In this document: positions 1-6,410 of the stretch, piece after piece
Numbering within the stretch: position 1 is the first letter of the stretch
How the letters are laid out: the number at the start of each line of letters is the position of its first letter
Assembly: GCF_001519055.1 (NCBI RefSeq)
Contig: NZ_KQ954294.1
Span: 1-64,000, forward strand
From: Novosphingobium sp. Fuku2-ISO-50
GTDB lineage: Bacteria > Pseudomonadota > Alphaproteobacteria > Sphingomonadales > Sphingomonadaceae
Direction: 5' to 3'
DNA: 64,000 bases
Program-made: the position numbers and the translations under genes
Notes under the pieces: model-generated
The model's database searches: none
What the model saw: only the letters and a program-made list of their open reading frames with translations
Told to the model about the DNA's origin: nothing

Positions 1-1
1 G

Positions 2-130
2 CCATGGATGGCGCAGCTCCTGGAGCGCAAGCCAGCGAAGATCGCGACAGTCGCGCTCGCCAACAAAACAGCGCGCATTGCTTGGGCAGTGATGTCGCGC
101 AAAGAAGTCTACGCGGCTTCAGCCGCGTGA
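2..130 (+). pseudogene. IS110-family transposase, C-terminal end (cut by window edge)
   Basis: An open frame enters from the left edge and ends at a TGA at 128-130. It encodes about 42 residues beginning PWMAQLLERKPAKIATVALA and continuing NKTARIAWAVMSRKE. This matches the extreme C-terminus of IS110/IS116/IS902 transposases, which carry the pattern L-x2-RKP-x-K-x-A-x-VALANK-x-ARIAW. IS110 enzymes have a RuvC-like DEDD domain and a C-terminal serine-containing domain; only the tail after that domain is visible here. Whether the complete gene lies to the left cannot be seen. The family call is firm; intact or broken status is unknown. Confidence 0.8.
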
Positions 131-400
131 CCGTCGTCCGTGCTGCCGGATAACGTCCGGCGGAAGGATGGCGTAGGAGTAGCTGAGTAGTGATGACAAA
201 CCGGTCAGACCGGGGGTCGGCAAAACCCAGGGGGTCACAGCGCTTCGAGCGCGATGACGTGATTAGGGAGCCGGCCTGCGGACTTCATCAGGGCCAGCAG
301 CCAGACGGTGCTGCGCGAACAGGCCGAACACATGGATGCACCCGACTGGCGCTCATTGCTAAACAAAAACTCTTGCGCCGCGGGAGTCGTCCACACATGG
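131..400 (+). mobile_element. Non-coding right end of the IS110-family element
   Basis: About 270 bases follow the transposase stop with no convincing gene. The text (GATGACAAACCGGTCAGACC, then AGCGCTTCGAGCGCGATGAC, ending near GGAGTCGTCCACACATGG) has the look of the conserved non-coding right flank of many alphaproteobacterial IS110 elements. In the IS1111 subgroup this flank encodes the structured bridge RNA that guides recombination. The right boundary near 400 is inferred from resemblance, not from a target duplication, because IS110 elements usually make none. From 401 to 620 I see no gene. Confidence 0.45.
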
Positions 401-635
401 AACTACAACGACCGCATTATGACACAGCTACGCTGGTGCAGGAGTCGTCCACGCCATCACGTCAGAGGCACGTCAGCCCCGATAGTAGGCGTCCAGAAAT
501 CTAGGGGCTATTCAATGATCTCCTGATTTTTTTTCGTATTGAGCTAACTTTTGGTTAAGATAATTTTAACAAATAGGTATTTAGAGTTGCCTCGTATGAG
601 CGTGGAGATCGCTGCGCCCTGTGAGGAGATTAGCC

Positions 636-824
636 TTGGCTTTCCCAGAAAGTCTGAAGTCAGAGGTTGAGGCCCTGATCATTCAAACTGAAAATCTTCT
701 CCGGAATTTTGATCGAGTTTCGCAGAATCTTGCGTCTGCTCAGGTGGCTGGGATTCACATAGACACGGCTTTGGTTATTTTGAAAAAGTCAATTATTGAC
801 ATGTCTGGCGATGATTTTTTTTAA
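636..824 (+). CDS. Small hypothetical protein (62 aa)
   Basis: The frame is open from a GTG at 621, but the better start is TTG at 636, because an AGGAG at 624-628 lies 7 bases upstream of it. The product begins MAFPESLKSEVEALIIQTEN and ends DMSGDDFF; it is mostly helical-looking, mildly acidic, with no signal peptide or membrane segment. I do not recognise the family. Base composition around it is clearly richer in A and T than the core genes, and it lies in the transposon-rich left region, so it is probably acquired cargo or a small island gene. Its coding status rests on the ribosome binding site and a clean helix-like sequence only. Confidence 0.45.
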   Translation: MAFPESLKSEVEALIIQTENLLRNFDRVSQNLASAQVAGIHIDTALVILKKSIIDMSGDDFF

Positions 825-840
825 AAATGGAATGAATTTT

Positions 841-867
841 AGCATTACATTTGCACATTGGATAGAA
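841..867 (+). repeat. 27-bp direct repeat, copy A
   Basis: This copy matches 4344-4370 at 26 of 27 positions, in the same orientation; the shared right part reads TTGCACATTGGATAGAA. The match stops abruptly on both sides. Copy A follows an AT-rich tract and ends 21 bases before an IS66 terminus. Confidence 0.75.
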
Positions 868-888
868 CTCTGAATCAATAGGTCTCCA

Positions 889-1741
889 GTAAGCGCGAAT
901 TTCGACGCACATGGTCGGCACCAGCGGCATGTTGCGGGTTGAGTTTGTGGCAGGGATTGGCTGAGATCTGCGGACTTGGCAGATCAGGTTATGTTTTCAG
1001 CGGGCGCGGCGTCTTTGGCCGCGGAGTTGAACGGGAACAGGTCCTCGATATCGGCGTCTGGTCCGCGTTGGGGCAGTTGGGTTAGGACATGAGCCAGCCA
1101 GTCGTGCGGATCCACGCCGCATGCCCTGCATGTAAGCATGAGGCTGTAGATGGTGGCGCTTGCCTTGGCGCCGGCCGTTGTATCGCTGAATAGCCAGTTT
1201 TTTCTGCCGGTTACAAAGACTCTTATATCGCGTTCCAGCAAGTTGTTATCGATCGGCGCGCGCCCGTTGCTGGCATAACGGGTCAGATAATCCCATTGGT
1301 TGCGCGCGTAAGCGATCGCCTCGCCGGTGTAGCTTTTGGGCAGGACCTGCGGGGCCAGCTCGTCGAGCCATGTCTTGAATGCAGCCAGCACCGGCACGCT
1401 GTGCTGTTGGCGCAACCGCAGGGTGTACTGCTCGCGCGTTTCGCCTTCGGGCAGCGTCTGGCGTGCCAGTCGCTCGACCTCATAGAGGGCTTCAAAGAAT
1501 TTGAGCGCCTCGACCGCTGGGCCACCTGGCTTTTTCCTGCCCTTGATCGCGTCGGTAAATTTCCTGCGCGCATGGGCCATGCACCCCAGATGGGTAGCCC
1601 CCTCCAACGCGCGCCATGCGTCATATCCATCGGTCATCAGCAGGCCGTTGTATCCGGCCAGAAAAGCTTGCGGGTACTGCTGTCCGCGGCCGGGCTGGTA
1701 TTCGAACAGCACGATCGGTTCCTGGCAGTCTGCGGCGCTGC
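889..1741 (-). mobile_element. IS66-family element remnant, one end present
   Basis: The left border starts with GTAAGCG at 889, the signature start of IS66-family terminal inverted repeats. Eight bases before it (GGTCTCCA, 881-888) could be one copy of the 8-bp target duplication. The element continues through the C-terminal half of its transposase and stops near 1741, where unrelated IS66-type coding sequence on the other strand begins. The partner end, tnpA, tnpB and the 5' half of tnpC are missing, so it is dead. Confidence 0.75.
984..1741 (-). pseudogene. tnpC: IS66 transposase TnpC, 5'-truncated
   Basis: About 250 residues of the C-terminal half of TnpC remain. Typical segments are LFEYQPGRGQQYPQAFLAG, HLGCMAHARRKF in the catalytic DDE domain, NQWDYLTRYASNGRAPIDNN followed by LLERDIRVFVTGRKNWLFSD, and the short IS66 C-terminal domain ending near DIEDLFPFN. 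Full TnpC proteins are about 500 to 540 residues, so roughly half is gone. Homology can be followed upstream of the first Met (1712) to about 1741 (RSAADCQEPIVLFEY), where it breaks. The stop codon at 984 is intact. Confidence 0.85.
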
Positions 1742-2062
1742 GATAAGCGGGCGCTCGAACGTGATCTCAACGCCATCCTTGCCAGCGCCACCGATTGTCC
1801 GCTGGCCGACGAGCTGCTTGGCCAAATCCGGCGAGCCCGCGATCAGTTGCTCGTATTCTGCGACTTCGCCGGAAAGGTCGATGCCACAAACAACGTAAGT
1901 GAGAGGGCGCTGAGGCCAAGTGTCATCCAGAGAAAGGTGACCAATGGCTATCGCGCCAAATGGGCCGCAGATGCCGAGGCCGCTTTGCGATCAACCGTGG
2001 ATACCGCGCGTCTGACGGGAAGCAATCCCTACCAAACCATACTCGGCGCCGTCTCCGCCTAA
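1742..2062 (+). pseudogene. Second IS66-type transposase, C-terminal fragment
   Basis: The plus strand from about 1742 to the stop at 2062 encodes a fragment starting DKRALERDLNAILASATDCP. It contains FAGKVDATNNVSERALRPSV and IQRKVTNGYRAKWAADAEAA, the end of the DDE region of IS66-like transposases (the NN-x-SERALRP motif). An upstream ATG at 1616 only opens the frame in antisense of the neighbouring IS66 remnant, so it is not a real start. This fragment and the minus-strand remnant belong to different IS66 subgroups and lost their 5' halves at the same junction. Non-functional. Confidence 0.8.
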
Positions 2063-2087
2063 TCCCATAAGCCGGGGACCTGGGTAG

Positions 2088-2177
2088 CTACGCCTCGCTT
2101 GCCTTTGCCACCACCAGCACAGCGGCTTCAAGAAGTTCCCACTGTTCGTCGCTCAGTTCGTCAACCGCACGATCCAT
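2088..2177 (-). pseudogene. IS5-like transposase N-terminal fragment
   Basis: A 29-residue frame starts at ATG 2177 and reads MDRAVDELSDEQWELLEAAV before a stop at 2088. The LSDEQWELLE pattern is typical of the N-terminus of IS5-family transposases. The rest of the gene is absent. The IS1595 element inserted 8 to 15 bases upstream of this start codon. Confidence 0.55.
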
Positions 2178-2192
2178 GACCGATCTCCAAAA

Positions 2193-3342
2193 CGTGCCTA
2201 TCCGCTTGACGCATACACCCACTACATCTAGTGGCTGCCTTGTGGCGCGCGCCTGACTTTTCCTGCGGCTTGGTGCCACCCAAAGCGGTTGTAAAGGGTG
2301 GGGATTGTGGACGTTCTTGACCGCGACAAGCTGCCGTTCCCGAAATCCCTCCCCGAGTTCCAGCGGCTTTTCCCGGATGATGGCGCTTGCGCGGCCTGGC
2401 TTGAAAAAGCTCGCTGGCCTGATGGATTTGCGTGCCCACGCTGTGGCGTCGTCGGCGATCCGTTTCGTTTCACCACTCGGCCTGTCATCCTGATGTGCCG
2501 CTCGTGTCGCCGTCAGACCGGCCTGATGGTCGGCACGGCCATGGAACGAAGCCACATCCCGCTCAGCGTGTGGTTCTGGGCCGCTTACCTGGTTGCGAGT
2601 CAGACGACCGGCATATCTGCCGTCCAGTTGCAGCGCCAGCTTGGCCTGACCCGGTACGAGACGGCCTTTGGCCTGCTCCATAAACTGCGCGCCGCGATGG
2701 CGCGCCCCGATCAGGATCGGATCGGCGGGCAGAGCGGTCAGCATGTCGAGGTCGATGAGACCTGGATCGGCGGGCGAACGCGCGGCGAAGGCCGGGGAAC
2801 CCACCACAAAACGCTGGTGGTCGCCGCCGTCGAAGTTCGTCACCGGGAGCCTGGCACTGGCCAGGACCGCCGCCGGAACGGACGCTATGCCGGAAGGGTT
2901 CGATTGGCCATCGGTGCAGACCGCAGTGCCGGTGCCCTTGGTGGCTTTGTACAGAGCGCGGTCGAGCCGGGAACGCTGGTCATCACCGATGATTGGAGCG
3001 GCTATAACGGGTTGCAGGGCGGCGGTTACGACCATCACGCCATCGCCCAGTGTGGCGACCCGGAGGTGTCCGAAGAGTTCCTGCCCATCGTCCATCTGGT
3101 GTTCTCAAACCTCAAAGCGTGGCTCAACGGCATCCACCACGGCGTCAGCGCCAAGCATCTGCAAGCCTACCTCAACGAGTTCACTTTCCGCTTCAATCGC
3201 CGCTTCTACCCGTTCAACGCCTTCCGATCCCTCCTCGGGATCGCCAGTGATATCGAGGCGCCGACCTTTGCTGAACTCTACTCAGGCCAATGGACCCATC
3301 ATACCATATCTAGTGGGTGCATGCCTTAAGCGGATAGGCACG
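2193..3342 (+). mobile_element. Complete IS1595-family insertion sequence (1150 bp)
   Basis: Terminal inverted repeats lie at 2193-2224 and 3311-3342; they match at 29 of 32 positions and start CGTGCCTATCCGCTT. Both are flanked by a perfect 8-bp direct repeat CTCCAAAA (2185-2192 and 3343-3350), the target duplication length expected for IS1595. The element holds one transposase gene with no internal stop. Perfect flanking duplication and an intact gene argue that this is the most recent insertion in the region and perhaps still mobile. Confidence 0.95.
2298..3329 (+). CDS. IS1595-family transposase (ISXO2-like)
   Basis: The 343-residue protein has an N-terminal zinc ribbon with CPRCG and CRSC cysteine pairs, followed by a helix-turn-helix-like stretch (MERSHIPLSVWFWAAYLVAS). 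The ISXO2-like DDE domain begins at VDETWIGG, which carries the first catalytic aspartate. Later parts include VITDDWSGYNGL (second acidic residue), HLVFSNLKAWLNGIHHGVS and YLNEFTFRFNRR near the end. Length suits the family (about 300 to 350). The frame opens at GTG 2298; GTG 2307 is an alternative. The stop overlaps the right inverted repeat. Confidence 0.9.
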   Translation: MGIVDVLDRDKLPFPKSLPEFQRLFPDDGACAAWLEKARWPDGFACPRCGVVGDPFRFTTRPVILMCRSCRRQTGLMVGTAMERSHIPLSVWFWAAYLVASQTTGISAVQLQRQLGLTRYETAFGLLHKLRAAMARPDQDRIGGQSGQHVEVDETWIGGRTRGEGRGTHHKTLVVAAVEVRHREPGTGQDRRRNGRYAGRVRLAIGADRSAGALGGFVQSAVEPGTLVITDDWSGYNGLQGGGYDHHAIAQCGDPEVSEEFLPIVHLVFSNLKAWLNGIHHGVSAKHLQAYLNEFTFRFNRRFYPFNAFRSLLGIASDIEAPTFAELYSGQWTHHTISSGCMP

Positions 3343-3475
3343 CTCCAAAAATCAGTCTTGAATCACAAATCTACTTCGTAGGGAATCCCCGACGCGTTAA
3401 ATTGCCACAACGATCTAGTTAAATTAGAATTAATTTATGAATTTCTTTGAAGAAACTTGATGTTGCGGGTCTATT

Positions 3476-3931
3476 TTAAGTGAATTTAAAATGCTCCTGC
3501 AGCATATTTGTTGCTTTCTTGGTTAAGTATACCCAGTGCCGGCGCTTGTCTGACACATCTGCGGTGCGCTTTACAAACCCATAGTTTTCAAGGACGGAAA
3601 TCCAGCGCAAGACGGTGGTTGGCGCAACGCCTGCCTCTAGGCCGACTGCGGTGATTGATAACTTGGTGTCGGTAGCGTTCGCTACATACATCTCAAGCAT
3701 GATATCCCAGGCCGGGTCTGCAAAAATGTCGTACTCCGAAAACAGTGCGCGGCGACCGCGGCGGCGGGAAATTTCCGCCCGGACAGCGGTCAAAAAAGTT
3801 TCATGATGCGCAGAATTGCTACGGCATGCGCCTGTAGTGTCATTATCCGCGACAATTTCCCGAACGAGAGCCTCCAAGGCCAAAACCTTGCTTATACGAT
3901 CTGATCTCATAGAGTCCCCGTGCGCCCGCAT
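3476..3931 (-). CDS. MarR-like winged-helix transcriptional regulator
   Basis: The 151-residue protein has a winged-helix domain at about 60-145. It contains SITAVGLEAGVAPTTVLRWI, a recognition-helix-like segment, then DKRRHWVYLTKKA, which resembles the wing and following helix of MarR proteins. The first 55 residues are helical and may mediate dimerisation. The start could be ATG 3931 or ATG 3910, the latter preceded by GGGGACT. It stands alone in the AT-rich island between transposon remnants, with no obvious target gene beside it, so its job is unknown. It may regulate its own AT-rich upstream region or genes lost from the island. Confidence 0.7.
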   Translation of the reverse strand: MRAHGDSMRSDRISKVLALEALVREIVADNDTTGACRSNSAHHETFLTAVRAEISRRRGRRALFSEYDIFADPAWDIMLEMYVANATDTKLSITAVGLEAGVAPTTVLRWISVLENYGFVKRTADVSDKRRHWVYLTKKATNMLQEHFKFT

Positions 3932-4343
3932 TCGCCATGGTCGATATTGTTCGTGCTGCCGTTAAATTTATCCGATTCGGTTTACGCCTCTGATTAACAG
4001 CGTGGTAATAGCTTTTGTCAAAGCCTATTCCGTTTAGAAAATTGTCAAAATTGCCAAAATTGCCTCCAATCTGGCGACGCTTCTCTCGATAGAATATTTA
4101 CTTATAAAGATGTTATGAATATTATCCTAAATATTTCCTACAACAGTTTGGTTGGGTTTTTCCATTTAAATATGATTTGTGATTTATGATTTGAAATATC
4201 AGATAAAATTACTTAAAAATAATGACCTTTATTATTGAAAATAATATTTAAGGTGTGAAATATTTGAGTTGTATTTTTCGAGTTTTGCGAAGTTTTCGAC
4301 GGCGAAATAATCCCAGAAGGTGCGGCGAATTGTAAATTCCACC
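3932..4343. other. AT-rich non-coding stretch
   Basis: About 410 bases without a plausible gene, strikingly richer in A and T than the rest of the window, with many runs of A and T and ATTTAAA-like words. It lies upstream of the MarR-like gene and could hold its promoter. I see no clear palindrome, tRNA or origin-like iteron array. The composition fits acquired DNA. Confidence 0.6.
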
Positions 4344-4370
4344 AGCATTACAGTTGCACATTGGATAGAA
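4344..4370 (+). repeat. 27-bp direct repeat, copy B
   Basis: Direct copy of 841-867 with one mismatch. It coincides exactly with the foreign tail of the truncated recombinase: residues up to NAQAD are family-like, and the next codons plus the stop are supplied by the repeat. The repeat edge is therefore the breakpoint of whatever cut the recombinase gene. Confidence 0.75.
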
Positions 4371-5163
4371 TGTCGGCCTGTGCATTGTCTGCGAGACTCG
4401 CCTGGTTGGCCTTAAACCGTTCCCAATCGATGTATCCTGGGTGCAGATCGGGCGTCACAAACTGCCACTCCGCCATTGGCAGCGTGCGAGTGGTGCTGCC
4501 GCCATCAGGCCGACGGCGGGTCCGTGTGCGCCCATAGACGAAGGCGCCGGCATATCGCGGATTATGAAGCACCTGGAGGATCCGGGCATGCCGGGGTGGG
4601 GCCCACAATAGATCGCCCTTGTTGGGTCCGGAACGAAGACGCCGAGGGAAAAGAATGCCTTCCTCCAGGAAGAACTTGACGGTTCGCATCGCGCTCCCGG
4701 TGCGTTCGAAGGTGTCGAACAGCAGGCGCAGTGCCGCCTGAACTTCAAGGTCTGGATCAAGATCGAGGCATCTATCTGGGCGATAGACTATCCCCACTGG
4801 CGGTCCCATCTCAAGTTCATTGCGGCGCGCTTTGTTGATCTGTCCGCCGCGCATGCGCGCCTTGAGGATGTGTAGCTCTGCTTCGCTCATCGTGCCCTTG
4901 AGTCCGAGTAGCAGGCGGTCGTTGAAGCTGGCGGGATCGTAGATGCCATCCTCGTCGAGAATGAGGGTCGCGGTGAGCGCACACAGTTCAAGTAGCCGGT
5001 GCCAGTCGGCAGAATTGCGCGCCAAGCGTGAGACCTCGAGCCCCATGACGATGCCGGCTTTGGCAAGTGCAACTTCGCTGACGAGTTCCTGGAAACCATC
5101 GCGCATCGTCGCTGTAGATCCGGATTTGCCGAGGTCACAGTCGATGACGTGGATGCGCTCGAT
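4348..5163 (-). pseudogene. Serine recombinase, truncated at both ends
   Basis: The fragment carries the middle of a large serine recombinase. It starts IERIHVIDCDLGKSGSTATM, followed by GIVMGLEVSRLARNSADWHR of the resolvase catalytic domain, then the recombinase domain with LHNPRYAGAFVYGRTRTRR. The first 50 or so residues, including the catalytic serine, are missing; an integrase fragment replaces them at about 5163. The C-terminal zinc-ribbon and coiled-coil half (family proteins approach 700 residues) is lost at 4370/4371. A frame reaches an ATG at 5295, but those codons are antisense to or part of the integrase fragment. It cannot be catalytic. Confidence 0.85.
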
Positions 5164-5481
5164 AGTGCCCGGTCGATCGTCGCAGCGCTCATCGTCGCCA
5201 GCTTCGTTTTTATCTCCGGCGCCAATTCCAGATGCCCATGGCGCTCCATCGCCTCCACCAGGATCGGAATCAACGGCTGGAGTCGTTTGCCACACAAACG
5301 GTCTGAAGCCTCCCAGAGCAGCACCAACGTCGTCCTCACTGCTTCGTCGTAGATCCTTCGTTCGATGCGGGAGCCTCCCGCCTTCACTGACCGCTTCTTC
5401 CGCAGCAGGCGCATCGCATGCTTGCGGTGAAATCCAGTCACCGCGACGAACTCGTCGAGGACACGTCCCTTGCTCCTGCGC
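5163..5481 (-). pseudogene. DDE integrase/transposase fragment (N-terminal part)
   Basis: The minus strand encodes RSKGRVLDEFVAVTGFHRKH, continues AMRLLRKKRSVKAGG, then YDEAVRTTLVLLWEASDRLC, and ends at ATMSAATIDRAL. This is the N-terminal helix-turn-helix part of a family annotated as integrase catalytic or ISNCY-like transposases in alphaproteobacteria; the exact IS family is uncertain. The DDE catalytic domain is absent. Both ends are abrupt: the truncated serine recombinase at 5163 and a plus-strand DDE transposase at about 5487. Confidence 0.7.
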
Positions 5482-5486
5482 AGATC

Positions 5487-6365
5487 AAGGCACGGGGAAT
5501 ATACCGCGACCCGGTACGCTCCAGCCACGGCCATTTTGTCAAGGCCAGTGGACTGCGCTGGTTGAGTTTCATGGTGCTTACGCCGGTGCCATGGGCCAGC
5601 CTCATCAAGGCCTTGCCGGCCTTGACACTGCTCGCCCCTTCGGAACGATCCAACCAGCAACGCGGTCGGCGTCACAAACTGCTGACGGACTGGGCCCGTC
5701 AGGGTGCGCTGCAATTGTGTCGCTGGCTGCCAGGACGTCGAATAATCTTCGTCGGCTACAGCAGCTTCGCGGTCCATGAACTGGCCCAACCCAGCCACGA
5801 TCTGGACAAGGGTCATCGTCTCGGCCTGGTATGGCCAAGTCGATGGCAAAACCCTCGAGATCACATCCGACACCGCGCCTTGTGGTACAGGACCGGCACC
5901 CCGGTGTTGCCGGTCCGCTGGGTGCTGGTGCGCGACCCCGATGCAAAACGCGCTCCCCAGGCATTCTTCAGCACCGACATCACACTTGAACCCGCCGATA
6001 TCATCGCGCTGTTCGTCCGCCGTTGGCAGATCGAGGTCACGTTCGCCGAAACCCGGGCTCACCTGGGCGTCGAGACACAGCGGCAATGGTCGGATCACGC
6101 CATTGCCCGAACCACCCCGGCGCTTCTCGGCCTCTACAGCCTCATATCGTTATGGGCCTGCGATCTGCTCACCAGCGCAAGCACGCCTTACGCCGCCGCC
6201 TGGTACCGAAAGACCAGTCTGACGCTCAGTGACGCCATCGCTGCCGTCCGACTCCAAATCTGGGTCGGCGACATTAATCAACACTCCCCGCCAAACCGGG
6301 AACCGCAATATATTCCAAAACCACGCGTCATGCGTATGATGCAAGCCCTCTGCATCGCTACCTAA
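5487..6365 (+). pseudogene. Decayed DDE transposase (IS4/IS701-like), frameshifted
   Basis: Homology begins at KARGIYRDPVRSSHGHFVKA and ends at the stop at 6365. The C-terminal catalytic segment is well preserved: RRWQIEVTFAETRAHLGVET. The 5' third is missing. In the middle the frame is broken twice: after VHELA (about 5790) family-like sequence continues in another frame (TIWTRVIVSAWYGQVDGKTL, about 5806-5880), then returns to the first frame at ALWYRTGTPVLPVRW. Some 45 to 50 residues appear deleted at the first break. A 315-codon frame reads through all this but its central residues are not family-like. Inactive remnant next to phaC. Confidence 0.75.
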
Positions 6366-6410
6366 ACGTACAAAGTCGAGCTAAGAAGGCGGTAACGCAA
6401 AGGGGATTCC

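Noticed and set aside
190..526. Two overlapping frames (190-504 and 308-526) after the IS110 transposase
   Set aside because: Basic, low-complexity products without homology; the DNA looks like conserved non-coding IS110 flank.
2178..3095. Minus-strand frame running through the IS1595 transposase into the IS5-like fragment
   Set aside because: Only the last 29 residues (2088-2177) look like a transposase start; the remainder is antisense to the IS1595 gene.
5164..5295. N-terminal extension of the serine recombinase frame to an ATG at 5295
   Set aside because: These codons are an out-of-frame reading of the integrase fragment; family homology starts at about 5163.
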